Positions 10,174 through 21,267 of a stretch of DNA of 64,000 nt are shown piece after piece. A model generated the notes under the pieces. It was not told where the DNA came from, did not search any database, and saw only the letters and a program-made list of their open reading frames with translations. This DNA is from Cherax quadricarinatus (taxonomy: Eukaryota; Arthropoda; Malacostraca; Decapoda; Parastacidae). Position 1 is the stretch's first letter, and each line of letters starts with the position of its first letter. Made by a program: the position numbers and the translations under genes. Where the stretch lies: positions 31,291,705 to 31,355,704 of the forward strand of contig NC_091340.1 of the NCBI RefSeq assembly GCF_038502225.1, in the 5' to 3' direction.

Positions 10174-11356
10174 GGGTGGCCTTAGAGGACGGAAAACCAG
10201 AGATCTGGTAGACGAACCAGGGAGGAAAGACTGGGAGTTAGAGCTCCAAAAAAGGGAGGAAGAGTGGGGAAGGAAGATAGTAGAGCTTGGTAAGAAAATG
10301 GAGGAGCGGATAGCTGAAGAGTGCAGGAAGTGGGAAGTACAGGTCTTAGCAGCAGAAGCTAGGATACAGTGCTTAGAAGAGAAACTGCAAAGCCTGAAAC
10401 AGATTAGAGAGACAAATGACAATTCAGATGTGACATCAGGAAATTCAAAGTCAGGCGCAGACAAGGGGATGGTAAGCAACAACGGAGACATGCCGTACAC
10501 GAAGGCCCTATCAGACCCACGTGGGGCCAGGGAAAAGACGATGAGCACACTGAGATCAAACGACAGGTCTGAAGACAATGATGGAAATTCAAAGTCAGGC
10601 GCAGACAAGGGGATGGTAAGCAACAACGGAGACATGCCGTACACGAAGGCCCTATCAGACCCACGTGGGGCCAGGGAAAAGACGATGAGCACACTAAGAT
10701 CAAGCGACAGGTCCGAAGACAATGAAGGTTTGTTATATGCAGAGATTCTAACAGCCAACTGCAGTAGCAAGGGACAGCTGGCCAGGAAAGACAGTCCACT
10801 GAGAATAGAAGTTTCAGATATGACAGGGACTGAAGGCAAGAACATGTCAATGGAAGGAAATAAAATGCCTCAGAGGAAGCAGATGGAGACTCAGTGGGAG
10901 GAGGAAAGGGCGAGGTCAGTTTTTGTGTACGGGCTCCAAGAAGCCAAGGGGGCCAACTTTGAAGAAATAAAACAGGAGGAGAAAAAAATGATTGAAGGCA
11001 TCATGAAAACAATAGGGGAGGGCAATATGACCCAGGTGACAAATTTTCAGAGAATTGGGTGGTTTGCGAGTGGAAGGATACGGCCTGTCAGAGTAACTTT
11101 CAAGGAAGAATCAGTTCGAATCAGGATTCTGCAAGAGAAAGCAAGACTGAGGGACAAAGAGGGGTACCAGAGAGTATACCTCGACCGCGACAGAACACAA
11201 GAAGAAAGGACTACACTGAAAGAGAGGGTACAGAGACGCAAGGAGGAACGAGAAGCAATGAAAATGAGCAGGACCCAGACACAGGAGGAAGGGCAAACAC
11301 ACCCCACAGAATCTCCCACCAAAAGACCCCACCCGCGACATTCCCAACGCAACTGA
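10172..11356 (+). CDS. ORF1 of element 2A: coiled-coil RNA-binding protein (394 aa)
   Basis: Likely the nucleic-acid chaperone that coats the element RNA. Residues about 20-75 are Glu/Lys-rich with heptad-like spacing (ELQKREEEWGRKIVELGKK) and read as a coiled coil. Residues about 245-350 look like the RRM plus C-terminal domain of L1-type ORF1 proteins: RSVFVYGLQEAKG as the first strand, FQRIGWF, RPVRVTFKEES, then YLDRDRTQEER. The middle contains a perfect-frame duplication of 48 residues (see repeat at 10439). The tail is basic (KRPHPRHSQRN). It overlaps the long ORF2 frame by about 300 nt, but the ORF2 ATG I prefer is downstream. The A39 tract immediately precedes the start. Confidence 0.78.
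10439..10726 (+). repeat. 144-bp in-frame tandem duplication inside ORF1
   Basis: Units 10439-10582 and 10583-10726 are nearly identical (each encodes GNSKSGADKGMVSNNGDMPY and onward, ending RSEDN). The period of 144 nt keeps the frame, adding 48 residues to the linker between coiled coil and RNA-binding domain. The relatives 2B and 2D do not show it. Confidence 0.9.
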
Positions 11357-11541
11357 GCAACCTATACTACAACCCACTCACTGTTCCCTCTGCCACCAAC
11401 CCCCATATCACAAACCTCACCCCAACAGCTGTCCCTTATGGGCATTCTGACCCCACCCCCATCAACACATACCCCACCTACACCACAGCCCCATATAGGC
11501 CCCCACCAAGGCTCTCGCTCCCCCAACCCCAATATACTTGC

Positions 11542-14433
11542 ATGACCACAATGATAGAAAAGAAACTAAAGGTTTGGTACACAAACGCGGATGGAATAAC
11601 GAATAAACATGAGGAGTGGAATGAAAGAATCAGTGAAAAATCCCCAGACATCATAGCAGTCACAGAAACAAAACTCGCTGAGACAATAACAGACACAATC
11701 TTCCCAACAGGATATCAGATCCTGAGGAAAGATAGAAGGAGTAGAGGGGGAGGAGGGGTTGCACTGCTCATAAAACACCAATGGGGATTTGAGGAAATGG
11801 AAGGCATGGACATGATTGGAGAAAGAGACTACATTGTAGGTACAATTCAGTCCGGAGAACATAAAGTAGTCATTGGAGTGATGTATAACCCACCACAGAA
11901 CTGCAGGAGGCCAAGAGAGGAGTACGAAGAAAACAACAGGGTGATGGTGGACACACTGGCTGAGGTGGCAAGAAGAGCTCACTCGAGCAGAGCAAAGTTA
12001 CTGGTAATGGGCGATTTCAACCACAGGGAGATCGACTGGGAAAACCTGGAGCCACATGGGGGTCCCGAAACATGGAGAGCCAAGATGATGGATGTGGTAC
12101 TTGAAAACCTCATGCATCAACATGTCAGGGACACAACCAGAGAGAGAGGGGAGGATGAGCCAGCAAGACTGGATCTTGTGTTCACCCTGAGCAGTTCAGA
12201 CATCGAGGACATCACTTACGAGAGGCCCCTTGGAGCTAGCGATCATGTGGTTCTGAGTTTTGACTATATAGTAGAGTTACAAGTGGAGAAGGTAACAGGA
12301 ACTGAAGGGGACAGGCCAAACTATAAAAGGGGGGACTACACAGGTATGAGAAACTTCCTGCAGGAGGTTCAGTGGGACAGAGAAATGGTAGGAAAATCAG
12401 TAAACGAGATGATGGAATATGTGGCAACAAAGTGCAAGGAGGCAGAGGAAAGTTTTGTTCCCAAGGGAAACAGAAATAATAGGAAGACCAAAACGAGTCC
12501 TTGGTTTACCCGAAGGTGTAGGGAGGCAAAAACTAAGTGCAACAGAGAATGGAAAAGGTACAGGAGGCATAGGACCCAGGAAAACAAGGAGATTAGTAGA
12601 AGAGCCAGAAACGAGTATGCGCAGATAAGGAGGGAGGCCCAGCGACAGTATGAAAACGACATAGCATCGAAAGTCAAATCTGACCCGAAACTGCTGTATA
12701 GCCACATTAGGAGGAAGACAACAGTCAAGGACCAGGTGATAAGGCTGAGGAAAGAAGGTGGAGAACTCACAAGAAACGATCAAGAGGTATGTGAGGAGCT
12801 CAACACGAGATTTAAGGAAGTATTTACAGTAGAGACAGGAAGGACTCTGGGGGGACAGACCAGATGGGGACACCAACAAGGAATACACCAACAAGTGTTG
12901 GACGACATACATACAGATGAGGAGGAGGTGAAGAAACTGCTAAGGGACATCGATACCTCAAAGGCAATGGGACCGGACAACATCTCTCCATGGGTCCTTA
13001 GAGAGGGAGCAGATATGTTGTGCGTACCACTTACCACAATCTTCAACACATCCCTGGAAACTGGGCAACTACCTGAGGTATGGAAGACGGCAAATGTAGT
13101 TCCCATTTTCAAAAAAGGAGACAGAAAAGAGGCACTAAACTATAGACCTGTGTCATTGACGTGTATAGTATGCAAAATTATGGAGAAGATTATCAGGAGG
13201 AGAGTGGTGGAGCACCTGGAACGGAACAGGAGTATAAATGCCAACCAGCACGGATTCACGGAAGGCAAATCCTGTGTCACAAACCTTCTGGAGTTTTATG
13301 ATAAAATAACAGAAGTAAGACAAGAGAGAGAGGGGTGGGTTGATTGCATCTTCTTGGACTGCAAGAAGGCCTTTGACACAGTTCCTCACAAGAGATTAGT
13401 GCAGAAGCTAGAGCATCAGGCGCATATAACAGGAAGGGCACTGCAATGGATCAGAGAATACCTGACAGGGAGGCAACAACGAGTCATGGTACGTAATGAT
13501 GTATCACAGTGGGCACCTGTGACGAGCGGGGTCCCACAGGGGTCGGTCCTAGGACCAGTGCTATTTTTGGTATATGTGAACGACATGACGGAAGGGTTAG
13601 ACTCAGAAGTGTCCCTGTTTGCAGATGATGTGAAGTTAATGAGGAGAATTAAATCTGATGAGGACCAGGCAGGACTTCAAAGAGACCTGGACAGACTGGA
13701 CACCTGGTCCAGCAAATGGCTTCTCGAATTTAATCCTGCCAAATGCAAAGTCATGAAGATAGGGGAAGGGCACAGAAGACCACAGACAGAGTATAGGCTA
13801 GGTGGCCAAAGACTGCAAACCTCACTCAAGGAGAAAGATCTTGGGGTGAGTATAACACCGAGCATGTCTCCGGAAGCACACATCAATCAGATAACTGCTG
13901 CAGCATATGGGCGCCTGGCAAACCTGAGAACAGCATTCCGACACCTTAGTAAGGAATCATTCAAGACACTGTACACCGTGTATGTCAGGCCCATACTGGA
14001 GTATGCAGCACCTGTTTGGAACCCGCACTTGATAAAGCACGTCAAGAAACTAGAGAAAGTACAAAGGTTTGCAACAAGGTTAGTTCCAGAGCTAAGGGGA
14101 ATGTCCTATGAAGAAAGATTAAGGGAAATCGGCCTGACGACACTGGAGGACAGGAGGGTCAGGGGAGACATGATAACGACATATAAAATACTGCGTGGAA
14201 TAGACAAGGTGGACAAGGACAGGATGTTCCAGGGAGGGGACACAGAAACAAGAGGCCACAATTGGAAGTTGAAGACACAAATGAGTCAGAGAGATAGTAG
14301 GAAGTATTTCTTCAGTCATAGAGTTGTAAGGCAGTGGAATAGCCTAGAAAATGACGTAGTGGAGGCAGGAACCATACACAGTTTTAAGACGAGGTTTGAT
14401 AAAGCTCATGGAGCGGGGAGAGAGAGGGTCTAG
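11542..14433 (+). CDS. ORF2 of element 2A: APE endonuclease-reverse transcriptase (963 aa)
   Basis: The frame is open from 11059, but the ATG at 11542 (MTTMIEKKLKVWYTNADG) sits just before the endonuclease; the earlier part is Pro/Thr-rich and overlaps ORF1. Positions from 11542: N15 (NADG), E42 (TETKL), D158 (VMGDFNH), S233-D-H (GASDHVV) for the endonuclease; NVVPIFKKGD and NYRPVSLT, motif A KKAFDTVPH with its Asp at 612, motif B GVPQGSVLGP near 665, motif C FADD at 693 for the RT. After the thumb come EYAAPVWNPH and a C-terminal RKYFFSHRVVRQWNSL block. No stop or frameshift is seen. Reaction: target-primed reverse transcription. Confidence 0.88.
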   Translation: MTTMIEKKLKVWYTNADGITNKHEEWNERISEKSPDIIAVTETKLAETITDTIFPTGYQILRKDRRSRGGGGVALLIKHQWGFEEMEGMDMIGERDYIVGTIQSGEHKVVIGVMYNPPQNCRRPREEYEENNRVMVDTLAEVARRAHSSRAKLLVMGDFNHREIDWENLEPHGGPETWRAKMMDVVLENLMHQHVRDTTRERGEDEPARLDLVFTLSSSDIEDITYERPLGASDHVVLSFDYIVELQVEKVTGTEGDRPNYKRGDYTGMRNFLQEVQWDREMVGKSVNEMMEYVATKCKEAEESFVPKGNRNNRKTKTSPWFTRRCREAKTKCNREWKRYRRHRTQENKEISRRARNEYAQIRREAQRQYENDIASKVKSDPKLLYSHIRRKTTVKDQVIRLRKEGGELTRNDQEVCEELNTRFKEVFTVETGRTLGGQTRWGHQQGIHQQVLDDIHTDEEEVKKLLRDIDTSKAMGPDNISPWVLREGADMLCVPLTTIFNTSLETGQLPEVWKTANVVPIFKKGDRKEALNYRPVSLTCIVCKIMEKIIRRRVVEHLERNRSINANQHGFTEGKSCVTNLLEFYDKITEVRQEREGWVDCIFLDCKKAFDTVPHKRLVQKLEHQAHITGRALQWIREYLTGRQQRVMVRNDVSQWAPVTSGVPQGSVLGPVLFLVYVNDMTEGLDSEVSLFADDVKLMRRIKSDEDQAGLQRDLDRLDTWSSKWLLEFNPAKCKVMKIGEGHRRPQTEYRLGGQRLQTSLKEKDLGVSITPSMSPEAHINQITAAAYGRLANLRTAFRHLSKESFKTLYTVYVRPILEYAAPVWNPHLIKHVKKLEKVQRFATRLVPELRGMSYEERLREIGLTTLEDRRVRGDMITTYKILRGIDKVDKDRMFQGGDTETRGHNWKLKTQMSQRDSRKYFFSHRVVRQWNSLENDVVEAGTIHSFKTRFDKAHGAGRERV

Positions 14434-14510
14434 TAGCAACCGGTGAAGAGGCGGGGCCAGGAGCTAGGACTCGACCCCTGCAACCACAAATAGGTGAGTA
14501 CAAATAGGTG

Positions 14511-14972
<462 letters not shown>

Positions 14973-15282
14973 CACAAACACTTGACACACACACGTACCC
15001 CCCCTCCCCTAACCACCTTTCCCCCTTCCCTAACCACCTCACCTTAGCCACCTACCCCTCCCCCAAACCACCTAACCCCTCCCCAAACCGTCTAACCCCC
15101 TCCCTCCAATAACCATCCTCCCCCTCCCCATAACCATCCATCCCCTCTCTCCCTCAAACCATCTAACCCCGTCCCCCAACTATCTCTACCCCTCCAATAA
15201 CCATCCTCCCCCTCCCCCACAACCATCCATCCCCTCTCCTCCTAACCATCTATTCCCCTCCCCCGGGGGAACCTAGAACCAG
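14973..15282. repeat. C-rich CCCCTCCC/AACCA low-complexity tract
   Basis: Loose tandem repeats of about 30 bp (CCCCTCCCC, AACCATC blocks) between (CA)n and the start of element 2B. No gene. Confidence 0.75.
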
Positions 15283-16276
15283 GATGAGGACAAGGGGCTC
15301 CAAGGACGAATCTGGGAGGGAGGAATGGGAGGTAGAGCTCAAAAAAAAGGGAGGAAGACTGGGGAAGGAGACTAGATGAGCTGGAAAGGGAGATTGAAGA
15401 GAGGTTAGCAGCAGAATGCAGAAGGTGGAAGCAACAGGCCACAGCAGCAGAAATCAAGATAGAGAGATTAGAAGAAGAGCTGAGACATCTGAAACAGCAC
15501 AGAGACAAAGATATTACAGAAGTAGCATCGGCAATGGCTACATCAAACACAGACAACAGGTCTGAAGGAAGCATGGAAACTAAACTGTATGCAGAGGTCC
15601 TGTCAAACCCACATGGGGCCAAAACAAAGACAGGGAGCACACTAGGACAGAATGAGAGGTTGGAAGACATTGAAGGAACTAGGACATGTGCAAGGACCTT
15701 ACCAGATACCTGTGGAGGCCAGGAACAGGTGAGCAGGAAGGACAAACCAAGAAGAATAGGGGCCATAACTAGGGAAGGGACTGAAGGAAGGAACACTCCA
15801 TGGGAAGGAACTAAAACACATCAGAGAATGCAATGGGAGTCACAGTGGGAGGTGGAAAGGGAGAGATCCGTGTTTGTCTATGGGCTAGACGAAGCTAAAG
15901 GGGAAACTAATGATAAAAGAAGGTGATAGGCGAGGGGGACATGACCCAGGTGGCAAATTTTCGGAGAATTGGGTGGTTCACAAAGAAAAGGAATCGGCCT
16001 CTCAAAGTAATTTTCAAGGTTGAATCAACCCGAACCATGATCCTGCAGGAGAAAGCATGGCTGAGAGGCAAGCAGGAGTTCCGGAGTGAGTACCTCGATC
16101 GAGACAGAACACAGGACGAAAGGAAGACAATGAAAGAGAGCTTTCAAAAACGAAAGGAGAAATGGGAGGAAATGAAAAAGGAGAGCAGAATAACCCAGGA
16201 TCAAATGGAAGGACAAGCGCACCCCCCAGAAACACCTGCAGAAGGACTCCAGCCACGACACCCCCAAGGCAACTGA
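15283..16276 (+). pseudogene. Element 2B ORF1, frameshifted
   Basis: Homologous to the 2A ORF1. The frame shifts in the A run near 15340-15347. A second break lies near 15923, where a TAG follows a lost segment and the frame changes before the RNA-binding C-terminal half (QVANFRRIGWFTKKRNRPLK, later YLDRDRTQDER). The 144-bp duplication of 2A is absent, so one copy of that segment is the ancestral state. Confidence 0.8.
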
Positions 16277-16338
16277 ACAATCCAAACCAACCATCACACA
16301 CCGATCCCTCTGCTTCCACCCCCGCACCACAGTTACAG

Positions 16339-19219
16339 TATTAGAACAGAAGTTGAAGGTTTGGTACACAAATGCAGATGGATTAACGAATAAACATGAG
16401 GAATGGCAAGAAAGAATCAATGAGAAGTCCCCAGACATCATAGCAGTTACAGAAACAAAACTCACGGAGACAATAACAGATGCAATCTTCCCACCAGGAT
16501 ACCTGATCATGAGGAAAGATAGAAGGGGTAGGGGGGGAGGGGGGTTGCTCTGCTTGTAGAAAACAGATGGAAATTCGAGAAAATGGAAGGCATAGATGAG
16601 ACGGGAGAAAGAGACTACTTAGCAGGTACACTTCAGTCTGAGGAACACAAAGTGGTCATTGCAGTGATGTATAATCCACCACAGAACTGCAGGAGGCCAA
16701 GAGAGGAATATGAAGAGAGCAACAGAGCAATGGTGGACACACTTGCTGAGGTGGCAAGAAGAGCTCACTTCAGCAGAGCAAAGTTGCTGGTTATGGGGGA
16801 TTTCAACCACAGGGAGATTGACTGGGAAAACCTGGAGCCACATGGGGGTCCCGAAACATGGGGAGCCAGGATGTTGGGCCTGGTGCTGGAAAACCTCATG
16901 CACCATGTTAAGGACACTACCAGAGTGAGAGGGGAGGATGAACCAGCAAGATTGGACCTTGTCTTCACCCTGGGCAGCTCAGACATTGAGGACATCAAGT
17001 ATGAGAGTCCCCTAGGAGCTAGCGACCACGTGGTTCTGTGCTTTGAATACATAGTAGAGCTGAAAGTGGAGAGAATAAAAGGAGTTGAATGGGAAAAGCC
17101 TGACTGTAAAAGAGGGGACTACATAGGGTTGAAGAACTTCCTGCGGGAGGTCCAGTGGGACAGAGAACTGGCAGGAAAGCCAGTAAATGAAATGATGGAA
17201 TATGTAACAACAAAATGCAAGGAGGCAGTGGAAAGGTTTATTCCCAAGGGCAACAGTAACAACGGGAAGACCAGAACGAGCCCCTGGTTTACCCGACGGT
17301 GTAAGGAGGCAAAAACAAAGTGCAACAGAGAATGGAAAAAGTACAGAAGGCAGAGAACACACGAAAATAGGGAGATCAGTCGCAGAGCCAGGAATGAGTA
17401 CGCACAGGTAAGGAGGGAGGCCCAGTGAAAGTATGAAAATGACATAGCATCGAGAATCAAGACTAACCAGAAACTGTTGTATAGCCACATCAGGAGGAAG
17501 ACAACAGTCAAAGACCAGGTGATCAGATTAAGGACAGAAGGTGGAGAACTCACAAGAAATGATCATGAGGTATGTGAGGAGCTGAACAGGAGATTTAAGG
17601 AAGTTTTTACAGTAGAGACATGAAGGGCTGTGGGAAGACAGCACGGAAGGGAACATCAAGAGGGAATATACCAACAAGTGTTGGATGACATACGAACAAC
17701 TGAGGAGGAGGTGAAGAAGCTCTTAAGTGACCTTGACACCTCAAAGGCGATGGGACCGGACAACATCTCCCCATGGGTCCTTAGAGAAGGAGCAGAGATG
17801 CTGTGCATGCCTCTAACCACAATCTTCAACACATCCCTTGAAACTGGGCAACTACCTGAGAAATGGAAGACAGCTAATGTAGTCCCCATATTTAAGAAAG
17901 GAAACAGAAACGAGGCACTAAACTACAGACCTGTGTCTCTGACATGTATTGTGTGCAAAGTCATGGAGAAGATTATCAGGAGGAGAGTGGTCGAACACCT
18001 GGAAAGGAACAAGATTATAAATGAAAACCAGCATGGGTTCATGGAAGGCAAATCTTGTATCACAAACCTCCTGGAGTTTTATGACAATGTAACAGAAGTA
18101 AGACACGAGAGAGAGGGGTGGGTAGATTGCGTTTTCCTAGACTGCAGGAAGGCCTTTGACACAGTTCCCCACAAGAGATTAGTGCAGAAGCTGGAGGATC
18201 AGGCGCATGTAAAAGGGAGGGCACTGCAATGGATAAGGGAATACCTGACAGGGAGGCAGCAACGAGTCATGGTACGTGAAGAGGTATCACAGTGGGCGCC
18301 TGTTACGAGCGGGGTCCCACAGGGGTCAGTTCTAGGACCAGTGCTATTTTTGATATATGTGAACGACATGATGGAAGGAATAGACTCTGAAGTGTCCCTG
18401 TTCGCAGATGACGTGAAGTTGATGAGAAGAATTAAATCGGACGAGGATGAGGCAGGACTGCAAAGAGACCTGGAGAGGCTGGACATGTGGTCCAGTAACT
18501 GGCTTCTCGAATTCAATCCAGCCAAATGCAAAGTCATGAAGATTGGGGAGGGGCAAAGAAGACCGCAGACAGAGTATAGGCTAGGTGGACAAAGACTACA
18601 GACCTCACTCAGGGAGAAAGACCTTGGGGTGACCATAACACCGAGCACATCACCGGAGGCACACATCAACCAAATAACCGCTGCAGCATACGGGCGCCTG
18701 GCAAACCTGAGAATAGCGTTCCGATACCTTAATAAGGAATCGTTCAAGACACTGTACACTGTGTATGTTAGGCCCATACTGGAGTATGCAGCACCAGTCT
18801 GGAACCCACACCTGGTCAAGCACGTCAAGAAGTTAGAGAAAGTACAAAGGTTTGCAACAAGGCTAGTCCCAGAGCTCAAGGGAATGTCGTACGAGGAAAG
18901 GTTAAGGGAAATCGGACTGACGACACTGGAGGACAGAAGGGTCAGGGGAGACATGATAACGACATACAAGATACTGCGGGGAATAGACAAGGTGGACAGA
19001 GATAGGATGTTCCAGAGAGGGGACACAGGGACAAGGGGTCACAACTGGAAGCTGAAGACTCAGACGAGTCACAGGGACGTTAGGAAGTATTTCTTCAGTC
19101 ATAGAGTTGTCAGCAAGTGGAATAGCCTAGCAAGTGAAGTAGTGGAGGCAGGAACCATACATAGTTTTAAGAAGAGGTATGACAAAGCTCAGGAAGCAGA
19201 GAGAGAGAGGACCCAGTAG
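16339..19219 (+). pseudogene. Element 2B ORF2: endonuclease-RT with one frameshift and two stops
   Basis: Starts with LEQKLKVWYTNADGLTNK. A frameshift lies in the G run near 16540-16550. From 16583 to 19219 a single frame continues with two in-frame TGA codons, at 17426-17428 (Arg codon in 2A) and 17621-17623 (Gly codon in 2A). All RT motifs are otherwise present: FLDCRKAFDTVPH, SGVPQGSVLGP and FADDVKL. The last 529 codons (17630-19219) are open. Lesions are point-like; overall similarity to 2A is high. Confidence 0.85.
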
Positions 19220-19288
19220 CGATCAGTGAAGAGGCGGGGCCAGGAGCTGAGTCTCGACCCCTGCAACCACAATTAGGTGAATTAGGTG

Positions 19289-19289
<1 letters not shown>

Positions 19290-19339
<50 letters not shown>

Positions 19340-19370
19340 GCACGCGCACGCACACACACACACAGACACA

Positions 19371-19411
<41 letters not shown>
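19290..19411. repeat. (CA)n microsatellite, tail of element 2B
   Basis: About 120 bp of CA with GCGC and CAGACA interruptions, continuous with the GGTGAGTAC tail. Confidence 0.96.
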
Positions 19412-19471
19412 TATACCAACAAAGGATATATTTATGTATTGAAAATGCTTTTTATGAAACATGATTAAGGA

Positions 19472-19758
19472 GTAGTTTTCAGTAGTTTTCAGTAGTTTTC
19501 AATAGTTTTCAGTAGTTTTCAGTAGTTTTCAGTAGTTTTCAGTAGTTTTCAGTAGTTTTCAGTAGTTTTCAGTAGTTTTCAGTAGTTTTCAGTAGTTTTC
19601 ATTAGTTTTCATTAGTTTTCATTAGTTTTCAGTAGTTTTCAGTAGTTTTCAGTAGTTTTCAGTAGTTTTCAGTAGTTTTCAGTAGTTTTCAGTAGTTTTC
19701 AGTAGTTTTCAGTAGTTTTCAGTAGTTTTCAGTAGTTTTCAGTAGTTTTCAGTAGTTT
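19472..19758. repeat. 10-bp tandem array (AGTAGTTTTC)n
   Basis: About 28 almost perfect 10-bp units. Three adjacent units carry the same G-to-T change (ATTAGTTTTC) near 19600-19630, showing local unit spread. The period is about one helical turn, with T4 tracts in phase, so the stretch is likely to be intrinsically bent. Confidence 0.95.
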
Positions 19759-19779
19759 ACAGGATGAGACTGCTGCAGT

Positions 19780-21267
19780 TTGGTGAAGGATGATACAGGT
19801 TTTGGTAGGTATGTATACTTCTATGTGGTAATTTGTCAATACATGAGCTTGGTTTTCTAGTCATGAAGTTTTAAGATTTAGGTATTTGGTAGATTTATTG
19901 GTAGTGTTAAATATTGAGTATTGTGTATTTAGCCTAGGGTGATTAGGTGGCTTTTGAGAAGAGTCTTAAATTGATTTTCAGACCGAGTTGCTTCGGTATT
20001 TTCTGGTAATGAATTCCATATTTCGGGGCCTTTTATGTGCATAGAGTTTTTACACAGTGTGATATGGACACGAGGTACATCAAAAAGAGATCTGTGTCTT
20101 GTGTTATGGTCGTGTGTCCTGTTAAGATTGGTGAGGAGAAGTTTGAGTGGAGGGTTTATGTTTGCGTATATTGTTCTATGTATGTAGTAGGCACATGAAT
20201 AAGTATGGATGTTCTTAATGGTAAGCAGATTTAGACTTTCAAATATTGGTGGAGTATGCTGTCGGGAGTGGGAATTTGTTATCATTTTGACTGCTGCCTT
20301 TTGCTGGGTTATTAGTGGTTTTAGGTGATTTAATGTTGATCCCTATGCACAAATTCCATATGTGAAATAAGGGTATGTGAGTGAATGGTACAGTGCGAGG
20401 AGAGCTGATTGTGGAACATAATACCGAATATTTCATAGTATACCTACAGCCTAAGAGATTTTCTTTGTTATTTGTTGTATATGTGTCTGGAACTTTAGAC
20501 TACTATCAAGGTGGATTCCTAGGAATTTTCCCTCCGTGAGTCGTGTGACGGGTGATCCATTTAGCGTTATGTTAAGTGGAACATTTGCAGCTTTGTTTCC
20601 GAACTGAATGAAGTAGGTTTTGTCAGTATTCAATATAAGTTTATTAGTCATCATCCAGGCAGATATTTTCTGTAATTCGGCATTGACTGTGTTGGCGAGT
20701 GTGACTGGGTTTGGGTGAGAGAAGATGTATGTAGTGTCATCTGCAAATAATATGGGTTTGAGAAGCTTTGATGCATTCGGTAGGTTGTTGATGTAGATGA
20801 GAAAGAGGAGTGGTCCAAGGACGCTTCCCTGTGGGACTCTGACTGTGATTGGTTGTGTGGAAGAGTGTATTTAAATTTAGCTATGATATATTCATCATGC
20901 TCATCCCTTGTGCAAGATTTATAGATACATTCAAGTTGATTTGAGTAGTATATGGCTGTTCCACCCCCTTGCTGGTCTGTCCTACGGATGTGTAACCAGG
21001 AATGGCATAGACATCAGTAATACCAGGTTTTAGCCAGGTTTCTGTGAGTGTGATGATTGACAGACTGGAATGAAGGGAATTGAGTAATGCTGTGAGATCA
21101 TCATAATGTTTGCTCAAGGATCTGACATTGTAATTAAAGAGAGTTATGCTATTGTTTGCTCTGAGTAATGTCTTTGCTTGGTCTGTTGTATAATAATTAC
21201 AGTTGCTGTTTGATTCGTGTAATTCATTGAAGAAGAAGTTTACATCAGAATCAATGTTTGTAACCAT
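19780..21267 (-). pseudogene. Jockey/CR1-like non-LTR remnant with internal deletion
   Basis: Minus strand. 21267-20881 encodes the endonuclease N-terminus (LFNYNVRSLSKHYDDL, TETWLKPGITD, GYTSV). After about 20875 the sequence jumps to RT motif B onwards (VPQGSVLGPLLFLIYIN, FADDTTYIF near 20740, LILNTDKTYFIQFG, GIHLDSSLKFQTHI), and finishes with a C-terminal block (19929-20285; GPEIWNSLPENT, FKTLLKSHLI). The endonuclease core and the RT fingers with motif A are deleted. Several frame breaks. It belongs to a different family from 2A and CR1-A. The 3' end lies somewhere before the 10-bp array. Confidence 0.75.

Larger units (their letters stand above)
15283..19289 (+). mobile_element. Element 2B: full-length but inactivated relative of 2A
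   Basis: Same order as 2A: ORF1, ORF2, 3' UTR with GGCGGGGCCAGGAGC, tail ATTAGGTGAGTAC running into (CA)n. Both ORFs are broken by small lesions only, so it is a fairly young dead copy. The start is set at an ATG (15283) whose product begins MRTRGSKDESGREEWEVEL, matching the ORF1 start of 2A. Confidence 0.88.
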
